Assembly (NCBI RefSeq): GCF_025698545.1
Contig: NC_068569.1
Coordinates: 47,497,218 to 47,561,217, forward strand
Direction of reading: 5' to 3'
From: Gossypium raimondii
Lineage: Eukaryota; Streptophyta; Magnoliopsida; Malvales; Malvaceae
Length of the DNA stretch: 64,000 bases
Shown here: piece by piece, positions 21,871 through 32,449 of the stretch
Layout of the letters: each line of letters begins with the position of its first letter
Numbering within the stretch: the stretch's first letter is position 1
Made by a program: the position numbers and the translations under genes
Notes under the pieces: model-generated
The model's input: only the letters and a program-made list of their open reading frames with translations
Databases searched by the model: none
Told to the model about the DNA's origin: nothing

Positions 21871-22160
21871 TGTAATAGGTCAATTTTGGCCTGACTAAAA
21901 AGCTAATAGCCCATTACTAAACCCAATTAACCCAAGCCTAGATTAAACCCAAATTAGCCCAAATATTAGCCCATAACAAAAACAAAACAATGAGAACTTA
22001 GAAGCGACCTACATTGCGGCGGTTTAAAAGACGCGTCCACAAGAATCACCTGCGTCTTCGCTTGCACGTCCGCTCGCACAACGCCCACGCCTACAATGAG
22101 CCACGAACGACATCAACAAGGGGGGAGCAAAAGAAAAACTTGTAAAAATAATTAGAGGGC

Positions 22161-22170
22161 TATATAAAGG
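22161..22170 (+). promoter_or_regulatory. LTR TATA box, gypsy copy B
   Basis: TATATAAAGG, at the same relative place as in the copy A LTR. It may still drive read-out transcription into downstream DNA. Confidence 0.6.
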
Positions 22171-23228
22171 GGATTGATTTTTGTAATGGGGAGCAAATTT
22201 GGGTATTGAAAATTAAAGGAAATAAAGAGGAAAAATAGAAAAGCAAGGATTTGAGAGGTGATTAATTTTGTTTTCTGGGATCTTTTATTATTTGATTGTT
22301 TTTCTTTTTGTTTGTTTTGTGGTTTTTCTTCCTTCTTCCTAAGAACAAAACACGAAAAGGGTGAGGGAGGAGGACTTACCATTCAGATCGCTCGGAGGGT
22401 GTCCGATTCATCGACTTCAGTCGGAAATGGAAAGGATTTGGAGCGAAAGAGAAAAGAGGTCATGCGCAAATCTTCAAATGGCGAGGGGAAATGAGTTTTG
22501 GGTTTGAAATGGGTTCAAAATGGGCCATTTGCACTATTGGTCCTTTGTTTTTTTTGGGTGATTAAATCGCTTTTTTTATATTTTAAATTAGGCAATATAT
22601 TTTAATGCTATTTCTAGTTCAATCCATGTTGTTTGCTTGCAGTGCTTGAGCGGTTTGGATAATTTGCTCTTTTGGTCCTCCTTCATTACGCGTGATTTAA
22701 TTTGCTCCTTTTCTCATTTTTAATTTTCAATTCAAATTTTAAATTCTATTTATTTTCAACTTAATCCTTAATTTGTTATGTTAAGTTTTTAAATATATTA
22801 TTAGTATTGTTTATTTGTATCATTATCACTGTATTATTATAAGTACTTTCTATTTTATTATTGTTAATATTATTATACTTTTATATATATATACGCATAT
22901 GTATGTTTATGGATATAGGTACATATTTTAAATGGTTTCAAAATATATATACATGTTTTACATATTTCATTATTACTTTATTTTTCTTAGTTTTTTTATG
23001 CATACGTACGTATAGTTACATTTTATGATTTTCACATCGTTTTTCTTTTTTTTTAAAGAAATCCAAATATATGTTTTTTATATGTATATACATACACTAG
23101 TCAATATTATTAAATGTATTTCCTGCATGTTTCTTGCATGTATATATATTCACAATTTATTAATATATTTTGCTTATATTTTTATTTTGTTTATTTGTAT
23201 TTATTTCTATATTTTTAGATGCCTATAC

Positions 23229-23233
<5 letters not shown>

Positions 23234-23268
<35 letters not shown>
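23234..23268. repeat. (AT)n microsatellite
   Basis: About 17 AT dinucleotides in a row inside the 3' LTR of copy B. Confidence 0.95.
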
Positions 23269-23269
<1 letters not shown>

Positions 23270-24091
23270 CTTTATTATATACGCTTTGATATATGCATAT
23301 ACATTTTTTAAAATTTATTTATGTACCATATTTTATTTTGTAAATACATGTACATATATAATTTAAATTAAAGTAATGATTTCATGTTATGCATCAACAT
23401 TTTATCATACTTTTAAAAAATATGTTTTGGTTTCGTCAAAGCATTAAAATCGTTTTTATTTTTAAATTTTTTAATATTTGGCAATCATGATTCTCAAGAA
23501 AGATCGTGTTCTAACTTACTAGATCGTGATCATTTTTTTTCGATGAATTTAACAAGCTAAGTATTTATTTCACAATAAATTTGAAATTTTCAAATAAAAG
23601 TTTATTCTCGGGAATTCAAAATGTCGGGTCCTAACTTACTGGTCGTGACATTTCGTTATCTCGAAATAAGAATTTCTAAAACAAAAAGCAATATTCGGTA
23701 TTTTGAAGATTTAAAATATTGTGCCCTAACTTACTGGGTGTGGTGTTTTATTTCTTTGAAATGAGAATGTTTTATCATTTTAAACCCATTTACGGGTTAA
23801 AAATTTCTATTTAAAATCTTTTCAAATTTTCGACATCAAGGCATAAAATAATCTAATTTGGTACCGATTTTTAGGCGTTACGACGGTGCTAACCCTTCCT
23901 CGTGCGTAACTGACTCCCGAACCTGTTTTCTCAAATTTTGCAGATCAGAATTGTTTTTTTTGGTGAGCCGATCACACCTTAATAAAGGATCGGTGGCGAC
24001 TCCAATTTTTGTTTTTAAAGTCGATAACTTATTTTTGTTTTCAAAAAAATGGTTTCGACAATATTGTTTTAGGTTCAGGAAATATTATTGA

Positions 24092-24980
24092 TGTAACACC
24101 CTATACTTAACCCAATAATCAGATCAAATATAGGAATGCTACATTAAATATCATAGTGTTAACCGATCAAAATTTAATATGCAAGGTTTCATTTGGAACT
24201 TATTAGTAACTTATCGAGTCATTGATTAACCATAATCAATGATAAGAAAGAGCTCGATAAATTTCTTAAACATTTTAATATTTAAGACATTGTTTTAAAG
24301 TGAAATATGATTTTTGTGAAAAACAGGGCACATGACCTTGTGTTTAGGCCGTGTCTACAACATGACCGTGTGGCTAGGCCATGTAAGTCTTTGAGGCCAT
24401 GTGGTTCAAAAATTGCCCAATTTCCAACACTCACATAGCCATGTGAATAGACTGTGTGGGTCACACGACCGTGTGGCTAGCTCGTGTAACTCACAAACCC
24501 CGTGTAGGCCAAAGTTGAAGGAAATTTTGCAACTTTTAAACTTTTGCACCTTAGTCCCTACATATCAAATTTCAATAGAAAACCTACCAATTGATAATTT
24601 AAACATTTAAAGCCACCATAACTCCATCATACCATCTTACTATTCAAACATTTAGATTAAGTTCTTATAATTTATAAAGTTTATAAAGTTTACATTTTAG
24701 TCATTCCTAATAGAAACACACACTAAATACCTATGTATATGCCATTCTAACCAAAATTTAGAAGTCAGACTCTTTTGGCCTTAGGATGTGATGGGACGAG
24801 CAGGTCTTGAACCACATCTAGCTTCCCTTTGATCTAACCTACGCGTTAAAAGAAAACGCGTTAAGCTAGAATAGCTTAATAAGTATTGCAAGAATTTAAT
24901 CGGAAAACTACACATTATAATATAAATATTCATACATAAATATCCATAAGGGTAATATTATTTGAAGAAATTTCACTTAC
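24092..24980 (+). mobile_element. Probable LTR fragment of a chromovirus-type gypsy element
   Basis: Starts with TGTAACACCCTA, a common start of plant Del/Tekay LTRs, and contains repeated 'CATGACCGTGTGGCTAGGCC'-like phrases (24360-24490) that I recall from cotton LTRs. It has no coding sequence and no matching partner LTR in the window. Class assignment is recall only. Confidence 0.4.
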
Positions 24981-25008
24981 TAATTTATGATTTATTTACA
25001 TGGCCCAA

Positions 25009-25289
25009 AGTAGATTAGATGAAATCTATGAAACAAAATAAAGTATGGGACATTGTCAAATTGCTAAAAGGTTCAAAATAAGTTGGATGTAAAGGATACA
25101 TGACTCAAATGGAAATATCGAACAATATAGAGCCAGACTTTTTGTCGATGGTTACACTTAGGAGGATTGTATTGATTATAAATGGATGTGAAAACAACAT
25201 TTCTAAACGAAGATCTTAAGGAAGAAGTTTACATGGACCAACTTGAAGGTTTTACAGTTGAAAGAAAATGTCATATGATGTTTAAACTA
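25009..25289 (+). pseudogene. Ty1/copia RT relic, left part
   Basis: Frame-shifting translation gives KSMKQNKVWDIVKLLKGSK (about 25020-25080), then NNIEPDF- and EEVYMDQLEGFTVERKCHMM-like pieces up to FKL at 25281-25289. This is the N-terminal half of a copia reverse transcriptase. Its continuation (SIYGLKQ-type sequence) resumes only at 32860, after the DNA transposon. Confidence 0.8.
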
Positions 25290-25706
25290 CACCAAAACAG
25301 ACTTTTAGCGGCGTTTTTAGTGGCGTTTGGATAAAAAACGCCGCTAAAAATCAATCATTAGCGGCGCAATCTAAAAAACGCCGCTAAAGATCGAGTATTA
25401 GCGGCGCTTTTCTGAAAATGCCGCTAAAAATGAGCATTAGCGGCGTTTTCCAAAAAGCGCCACAAAAACCTAAACCTAACGGTGTCGTTTTCTTGAGTTT
25501 TTGGGGATTTAGCGGCGTTTTTTAAGAAGCGTCGCTAATGCTCTGGTCTTTAGCGGCGTTTTTGAAGAAGCGCCGCTAATGCTCTGGTCTTTAGAGGCGT
25601 TTTTGAAGAAGCGCCGCTAATGCTCCGGTCTTTAGCGGCGTTTTTGAAGAAGCGCCGCTAATGCTAAGGACTTTCGCGGCGTTTTTTAAGAAGCGCCGCT
25701 AAAAAC
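25290..25706. repeat. Left terminal and subterminal hairpin array of the 7.57-kb transposon
   Basis: Repeated TTTAGCGGCGTTTTT...AAGCGCCGCTAA units, regular with a period of about 42-60 bp between 25500 and 25700. Each unit is itself an imperfect palindrome. The outermost about 24 bp match the right end in inverted orientation. Confidence 0.9.
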
Positions 25707-25899
25707 ATTTTATCTTAATTGGTTTATTTATTTAAATAAAATTTAATTTATTTCTAATTGAATATTTAAAATCTTTAGAAAAAAATAATGACACGTAGAA
25801 ATAATTTGAAATAAAACACATGGAAAAATTAAAATACTATTATTTAAAATAATTTTAAAGTTTTTGGGTACATGATTACTAATTGTTTTTAGTTTGTAT

Positions 25900-26500
25900 A
25901 TTAAAATTTTCTTATATAATCGTAAAAGAAATAGTATTAATTTTAAATTATTGAATTAATTATCACTATAGTTTAGGGTTTTAGTTTAGGGAGTATGGGT
26001 TTAGGGATTATGGTTTAAGGGTTGGGATTTAATGTTTAGGGTTAGAGGGTTAGGGGTTTAGGGTTAGATGTGTTAGGGGTTAAGAGTTAGGGATTCAGGG
26101 GTCGGGTTAGGATTTTGGGTTTAGATTAATTTTTTTAATTTATATTTTAAATATGTTCTTATATAATTGTAAAAGAGATAATAATAAATTTGTTTAGGGT
26201 TTTTAGTTTAAGGTATATGATTAATTTAAGATTTAAGGCTGATTTAGGAGTTCATATTTTAAGGTTTAGGGAGTACGGATTTAGGGATTATGGATTAGCG
26301 ATTATGATTTAAGGGTTGGGATGTAAGGTTTAGGGGTTAGGGGTTTAAGGGTTAGATGTTAGTGTTTAAGAGTTAGGGATTTAAGGTTTAGGGATTCAGG
26401 GATCGGGTTAAGGTTTTGAGTTTAGATTAATTATTTTTTAATTTATATTTTAAATATGTTCTTATATAATTGTAAAAGAGATAATAATAAATCAAATATA
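25900..26500. repeat. Duplicated block with telomere-like TTTAGGG variants
   Basis: The phrase CTTATATAATTGTAAAAGA recurs at about 25912, 26158 and 26461. Between these lie two blocks (25975-26130 and 26200-26430) of degenerate TTTAGGG/TTAGGGG motifs. The block was therefore copied in tandem with units of about 250-300 bp. It is internal to the transposon and too irregular to be a real telomere. Confidence 0.7.
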
Positions 26501-27310
26501 TTGAAATTATGAGTATATAGTTTAAATTATTTAAGAGATATATAATAGATAGACTTTATATGTATTGAATGGTTAATTTAGGGTTTAAGGTTAAGGTTTA
26601 CTTGAGATTTGTTAAATGATAAAATTTTATACAATTAATTAATGCTTTTATATTAAAAAATTAATATTTAAATAATATTAGTTTAAATAGAATTAATAAA
26701 TAAGTTAAAAAAGTAATAGATTGATATGGATATTTAGGTATAATTATTTATTTTGGAGAAGACCAAATTATAAGAAAAAATACAAAAATAAAATGATATG
26801 GATATATAGGTAATTATTTAATTAATTTGGATAATTCTAACTTAATAATTAATTACAACCATTTTATCATTTGTTTTCTTATTAAAGTATACAATATTTA
26901 TTTTGAGAGTACTTGGTTTTTTTATTTTATAAAAATTAATTTATAAAAAATTAGAAAATTTTAGCATAGCAAAACAGTGTCATTTGGTTCAAAATTAAAT
27001 AATTGTTAGATAAGCAATAGTGTCGTTTTTTATAAAAAAACTGCAAAAAATAAATCAATTTATAAAAACAAAATAAAAAATTTTTAGCATAGCAAAACGG
27101 TGTCATTTTGTTAAAAATGAAATAATTTTTTGCGGCGTTTTTCATAAAAATGCCGCAAAAGATAATCAATAGCGGCGTTTTTATAATAAATCAATTTATA
27201 AAAAATAAAATAAAAAATTTTCAGCATAGTAAAATAGAAATGAAATAATTTTTTGCGGGCAAAAGATAATCAATAGCGGCGTTTTGACAAAAAAAAAAAC
27301 GCCGCAAATA
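26501..27310. repeat. AT-rich transposon interior with further GCGGCG repeats
   Basis: AT-rich non-coding DNA. From 27060 the phrase AATTTTTAGCATAGCAAAAC and TTTTGCGGCGTTTTT recur three times (about 26950, 27080, 27215). This looks like an inner edge of the left subterminal zone. Confidence 0.6.
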
Positions 27311-28038
27311 TGTGTTAAAATTTTTCAAAACGCTACTCGCTCACCCCCAAAACTTGATTTTTGGTTACCCGCTCATTACTACATCTTCTTGCCATCTCAG
27401 TCGTACGCCCTAAATCCCCAAATAAAAGTTTGTTTTTCTTCAGCTGAAATCCCCCAAATTTCCCATATCCAACAACACCAGTCAATACACCTACACCAAT
27501 CACACTTCTTTTTCTTTTCATTTCACTGCACTGAATTCACTCACCATAGCTACTCCTTTTCTCTCGATCTGTTAGGGTTTCTTTTAATTTTAGGCTTTCA
27601 ATACAGTTTCCTTTTAATTTTACTGGAAGGAGTTGAAAGATAAAGGAAACGAAGAGGGGAGTAAGGCTGTTCGCTGAAATAAAGAGATAAAAAAAAAGGT
27701 TGAAGATGATGATTTTCAGGTTTTTTTTACGGTAAGGTGTTCCACGAGCACCTTCATGGAATTAACTGTGTTAAATGGAGCTGCTTCCTTTTCACTGTTT
27801 ACTTGGCATATTGGTTGGTTACAATGTATAACTCTATCTTTAGTGTAATTTCTTTGCTTTGATTATAGTAATTTGTCTAACCGGGTTGTCACTTGGCTAC
27901 AACTTTTGGAATCCATGGTTTATTGTGTGAGTGGTTTCGATGAAGCTGTGGGGAGTTTGCGATTTCATCTGTTTTAATTTTATCTACATTTTGAGTTATT
28001 AACTCTCATCTTTACACATTTTATATGCTTCCTTTCAG
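27311..28038 (+). other. Promoter/5'UTR-like DNA of unknown origin inside the transposon
   Basis: Pyrimidine-rich, of more balanced composition than its surroundings, with an open frame of 119 codons (27284-27643) that I do not recognise. It ends in a splice acceptor TTTCAG at 28038. It may be a captured upstream region, possibly of the subunit d gene, but nothing here proves it. Confidence 0.35.
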
Positions 28039-28486
28039 GCGTAGAGATCCCCAAGTTTGTTGACACAGTTACTCCTCAATTCAAACCGAAATTTGATGCA
28101 TTGGTGAGAATCAACAGCATTCTTGATCCTCTTTTACCTATCTCAGTGGTTTTGGTTTTCTTTTTCATCATCTGATTTGGTTATTACTTGTGGTTAATAG
28201 TTGGTTGAATTGAAAGAAGAAGAGCAGAAATCTTTGAAAGAGTCCGAGCGTTTGGAGAAAGAAATTGCCGACGTTCAGGAACTGAAGGTAATTGCAAAAC
28301 ACTGCCCAAATGAATCTTCTCTTTATTGTAATTGTAGTTGCAATTGTTGATTTTTGTTCTATTCTTTTTTCTTTATTTGAACAGCAAAAGATCAGCACCA
28401 TGACAATAGATGAGTACTTTGAGAAACATCCCGAACTAAAAAAGAAATTCGATGATGAGATCCGCAATGACAATTGGGGATATTGA
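28039..28486 (+). pseudogene. ATPQ: Captured fragment: mitochondrial ATP synthase subunit d, 3' exons
   Basis: Three exons with good GT-AG borders: 28039-28103 (VEIPKFVDTVTPQFKPKFDA), 28201-28287 (LVELKEEEQKSLKESERLE...) and 28385-28486 (QKISTMTIDEYFEKHPE... ending DNWGY, stop 28484-28486). Together they give about 84 residues, the C-terminal half of plant F1Fo ATP synthase subunit d, a peripheral-stalk protein of the inner mitochondrial membrane. The joined frame has no stop. The N-terminal exons are missing, so no functional protein is expected. It lies within the 25290-32857 transposon, followed by what looks like the native 3' UTR (to about 28750). Confidence 0.85.
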
Positions 28487-28763
28487 GACATGTTTGGTAA
28501 TATAAGGGTCAAGCCACAAACTTGCTACATATGTATGATTAGTAATGACCAGGAAAGGTTTCTCGTATAGAGTTACCTTTATAAAATTATGCATGCTTAG
28601 TATTGTCTTGTTATCAGAGGATCCAATAATCTTAAACCTAAAACTAGTATATCGAATAGCAAGACAGCCTTGTGTAAAGCAACAATTGGTTTTGGAATAT
28701 AATAGACAATATTTCACTTGCAGTTTGTAAAATTGTCTTGATTTTAATAAAAAGAAAATGCAG

Positions 28764-28827
28764 CATGTTGAATTGTCGGCTAGAAGAGATGTATTGAAGA
28801 TCTTCAATGAAGTCATTGATGCTACAG
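28764..28827 (+). pseudogene. Exon-like fragment, unrecognised (SARRDVLKIFNEVID)
   Basis: An acceptor-like ATGCAG precedes and a donor-like ACAG|GTAAAA follows a clean frame reading HVELSARRDVLKIFNEVIDA. A second short piece (GENGSIRLFK, about 29042-29072, before GTAGTT) may be its next exon. I do not recognise the source gene. It could be a fourth captured gene. Confidence 0.4.
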
Positions 28828-29122
28828 GTAAAAAATAGACTTTTGGTTCTTTAAAGTATATTGTACTCTCTCATTTATTTTCTTTTGAGGTAATGATGTA
28901 AATTAAGGCTAATGAGCTGTCAGATATGGTTGACAATGGTTAAATAAATACTAAGAAAAACAAAGTATTGTTGTCTATCTCTTGTTTTGTAAGTCAACTG
29001 TTTTAGTTTTATTTTTTTGGTTTTTCATGGTTGAACTGAACTGGAGAAAATGGCTCTATCCGATTGTTCAAGGTAGTTTCATAAGCTAAAACTCAACCAC
29101 TGTGATATGCATGTCAATGCAG

Positions 29123-29284
29123 TGTCGGGAGGCTTGTTCATATTGATTTTGGTTTCATCTTGGAAACATCACCTGGTGGAAATATGCGGTTCAAGAGTGC
29201 ACATTTCAAGTTGAGCCATGAGATGACTCAATTACTAGACCCATCGGGAGTTATGAAAAGTGAAACCTGGGACAACTTTGTAAG
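29123..29284 (+). pseudogene. PI4KA: Captured fragment: phosphatidylinositol 4-kinase alpha, kinase-domain exon
   Basis: One exon between ATGCAG (29122) and AAG|GTGATT (29284) encodes VGRLVHIDFGFILETSPGGN and continues MRFKSAHFKLSHEMTQLLDP. This is the activation-loop region (DFG motif) of PI4-kinase alpha, a lipid kinase that makes PI4P at the plasma membrane. Only about 53 residues of a very large protein are present. A possible decayed start of the following exon is seen near 29391. The fragment sits inside the transposon between the subunit d and VPS35 pieces, in the same orientation. Confidence 0.82.
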
Positions 29285-30559
29285 GTGATTTCTTCTTTGC
29301 TCGATTTTATACTTCTATCTTATCTGCATACCTTTCATTTTATCTTTATTGTCCAAGTCATGTGAGTTTTTTCTTTGTCAAATGCTTGCAGCTTGTGGTT
29401 TGAGTTTTTTCATTTTATCTGCATACCTTTCATCTCATCTTATTTCTATATACAGCGATGACATATTAACTGCTTATTAGTAAAATCCACAAGATCATAC
29501 ATGCAGGCACAACATCATATATGATGATGTGGTTTGATTTACTAGTGAAGTTACTTGTGCATGTGTCTTGTTACAGGATAATCATTCCTAGGTACTGTAA
29601 TGAATATTTTACTTAGTAAGTTCCTCTTTTCTTATATATAAAAATACAAATTTAACTATTTAATAATAGAATAACAAAAAATCAAATTTTGAAAACATCT
29701 AAAATTTTATAATTGAATGAGTATCCTTATAGTATATATTTTTAAAAAGTACATATTATATTTTTAATTGATATTTGAATAAATATTTTAAAAAAATAAA
29801 GAAAGAGTTAGAAGAAAGGTGAGAGGCTTGTGAAGATATCTAAAAGGAATAACAAGTTGGGGACGTGAAATGCAGTCATTGAACAGATTTGAGAAATGGA
29901 ATATTATAAGAATAGGTATTAATTAATTAGTATATTAGCTGGAGTAGAAGCCACTGGTATCTTGCGTTTCAAGTACAAGTACCTTTTATTATTTTTATTT
30001 TTATTATTATTTTTTCTAAAATATACACAATCATGGGACACGTAACCAAATAATTACGCCTCCCTTCACTATTATATTAGGGTAAAATATAAGAACAGTG
30101 ACTTAATTATATGATTTATTCTATTTTAGTCGCTAATTATTCATTTTATTTAATTATTTAATTTTTGAAATTAAATATTTAATACATTCTCTCATTAGTT
30201 GTAGATGAGTGATTGAAAAGTTGTCGTGAGTTTTTTATTAGTCTAATAACAAATTTAATCCTCTAATATTTATATGTTATATTAATTTAATTCTAAATTT
30301 AAAAAATTCAACGATCCTTAATTCTCATATATATATATATATATATATTGTGTTTATATATTTGTTTTATAATTATATATTTTGATATGTTAATATAAAT
30401 TAGCATCTGATATATTGTGAGTATTAAATTTTAATTCCACAAGTGGAATTAAAACGTTATCAGATGTTTTATTTTTATAATACTGATTTTCTTTTTATAC
30501 TACAATCTAATAACTTATATCACATTATGCAAAAGACACTCTAATAGCCCTTCTTTCAG
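29285..30559. other. AT-rich spacer between captured fragments
   Basis: Non-coding, with a short (AT)n at about 30328-30349 and (TTA)-rich runs near 29990. It contains a generic plant AT-rich repeat (about 30075-30300). The last bases are the acceptor of the first VPS35 exon (TTTCAG, 30559). Confidence 0.6.
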
Positions 30560-31923
30560 ATCATTGAGTCCCTTCCAGCTGTTCCATCCCCTGAACTTGC
30601 ATTAAGGTTGTACCTGCAATGTGTTGAGGTAATCTTGAGTCTTGACTTAAACCAACTCTGCATAACAGTCATTGGTTAAATAGTGAATTGAACCCTGAAA
30701 ATTATTTTAGATGATAACAAATTTTATTGAACTTCAAGAGATGCCATTTTTCTAATTGATAATTGGGAAAAGGCATACTGAGATAAATAATGTTGCTCAC
30801 GAGAGTGCAAGGTTTCTGATGGAACAAGTGCTTACAAGAATAAATAGCTTTATTTGTGACATTCTTAGTGCTGTTACCAATGTTCCATTAATTTATTATG
30901 TTGATTCCAAGCATTAGGGATCAATAATTTTATTTTAAAATGATGCGAAGGGGGTGCTGTCGTCATAAATCTCCCATCATTATGACTTTTAAGTTTAATG
31001 AATGGCATATTATCATTATGATATTAGCAATATATGCATAGTGAACAGTATTGCAGGCTTTGTCTTTGGTTATATTCCTTTTTGATGAAGAGAGGCTTGA
31101 ATTTTATGTTTAACTTTTTAACATGTATTTTGTCCTTGTTCTGTTTCCTGACTATCAGGCAGCTAATGGCTGTGATATTGAGCATGTTGCGTATGAATTT
31201 TTCACACAAGCGTTTTTATTATATGAAGAAGAAATTGCGGTAATTGTACTACTCAGATAAGCTATTGTTGAAGTCTGTTATGCCTTTCTAATTTGTGTAG
31301 AGTTTCATGAATGTTTATTGATCATAGGACTCTAAAGCCCAAGTGACTGCAATTCATCTGATAATTGGGACTCTCCAGAGGATGAATGTATTTGGTGTTG
31401 AGAACAGAGATACTTTGACACACAAAGCCACAGGAGTAATATTGCTTCCTCTTCTCTGATTCATTGTACTTCATTGAACTGTTTATAAAAAAAACTTAAA
31501 TATGTGTTACTTTGGTCAGTATTCAGCTCGGCTATTGAAGAAGGCTGATCAGTGCAGAGCTGTTTATGCATGTTCCCATCTATTTTGGGTTGATGATCAG
31601 GATGGCATAAAGGACGGGGAGAGGTCTGGCCTCAAAACTTGTCCTTTGGTTTAGATTTTTTTTCATGTAAACATTAAATTCATTCTAACAATAAGAAACT
31701 GAAAAAATTTGCGGTAGAGGTTGCAGGGTCCTCTAACAATAAGCAAATCACCAGTTCTGCAATCCAAGGGCTGATAGAATTAATTAATACTGAGATGCAA
31801 AGTGATTCCACAAACCCTGATAGTGTGGCGGATGCTTTCCTTGCCAGCACCTTGCGTTACATTCAGTTCCAAAAACAACAAGGCGGTGTAGTGGGTGAGA
31901 AATTCGATTCCGTTAAACTGTAA
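30560..31923 (+). pseudogene. VPS35: Captured fragment: VPS35 retromer subunit, C-terminal exons
   Basis: Exons 30560-30628 (PELALRLYLQCVE), 31159-31239 (CDIEHVAYEFFTQAFLLYEE), 31328-31435 (SKAQVTAIHLIIGTLQRMNV...), 31520-31623 (YSARLLKKADQCRAVYACSH...) and a last exon to TAA 31921-31923 (AIQGLIELINTEMQ...). This is the C-terminal alpha-solenoid of plant VPS35, the cargo-binding core of retromer on endosomes. The exon that should follow 31623 is absent. Its place is taken by a short fused segment, about 31716-31743, reading VAGSSNNK into QITSSAIQ, so an internal deletion has occurred. The N-terminal two thirds are missing. Confidence 0.87.
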
Positions 31924-32449
31924 ATTGTTGAGTCAAGTAAAGAAGTAATGCATGGCAGTTAGAGATGTAAATAGTCGTTTATTCTGGATTTGGATTTCAT
32001 ATTTGCTTGATTATATCTTTTATTAAACTGTAAATTATTGAGTCATGTAAATTGTATTATATCTTTTATTACCAAGATTTACTTGATTAAGAAAATGCAT
32101 TGTATTTTTATTACCTTGCAATGCGATAATCATAGGCTTGTTCAACAAGTCGTCTGTTGTTCATATGTATTATTTATTTTAGTTTTGATTTTAAATTTTA
32201 TTTTTACTTTAATATTTACGATAATTTGAGTTCTAACTTTTAGATTTTAATTGTGTTATTAATTTATTATTTTAAATTCTAAAACTAAATTCATTAATTT
32301 TATATTTAATTTTAAAGTTAAAATTTTATAGAAAATTTAATTTAAATAATATTTTTATCCTTAAAAGTATATTTTAAAGTTCAAATTTAAAAAATAAAAT
32401 AAAATGAAATATTTATCATAAAAATAAATATTATTTGATTAAAATATAT
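31924..32449. other. VPS35 3' flank and AT-rich DNA inside the transposon
   Basis: Begins as the probable native VPS35 3' UTR (a partial duplication of AAACTGTAAATTGTTGAGTC at 31915 and 32024), then grades into AT-rich non-coding DNA up to the right subterminal array. Confidence 0.5.

Larger units (their letters stand above)
9337..24060 (+). mobile_element. Ty3/gypsy Tat-lineage retrotransposon, copy B
   Basis: Nearly full element of about 14.7 kb. The order is: remnant 5' LTR (9337-9589), PBS, leader, ORF1 (10225-12315), gag-protease (12416-15925), predicted intron (15926-16155), RT with two RNase H domains, integrase (to 19609), long 3' UTR with tandem repeats, PPT and 3' LTR (21871-24060). 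The extra 5' ORF, the dual RNase H, the protease-RT intron and the repeated 3' UTR together mark the Tat/Ogre group. The 5' LTR keeps only its last about 250 bp, so no target-site duplication can be read. The element is dead: Gag has a frameshift and a stop, and pol has four in-frame stops. Confidence 0.92.
21871..24060 (+). mobile_element. 3' LTR of gypsy copy B (about 2.2 kb)
   Basis: TGTAATAG at the left end and GGTTTCGACA at the right end. The TATA box TATATAAAGG is at 22161-22170, about 290 bp in. The LTR contains an (AT)n microsatellite at 23234-23268 and three copies of a CTAACTTACT phrase (23511, 23632, 23724). No coding capacity. Confidence 0.88.

Noticed and set aside
23025-23366. 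113-codon Tyr/Ile-rich frame
   Set aside because: Low-complexity translation of AT-rich LTR DNA including an (AT)n microsatellite.
25975-26430. Interstitial telomere
   Set aside because: TTTAGGG motifs are irregular, mixed with other spacings, and lie inside a transposon; no run of perfect repeats.
27284-27643. 119-codon frame as a real gene
   Set aside because: Pyrimidine-rich with no domain, and starts inside transposon repeat sequence; more likely captured promoter or UTR.
28436-28816. Minus-strand frame of 126 codons
   Set aside because: It is antisense to the subunit d exon and its 3' UTR; composition fits a shadow frame.
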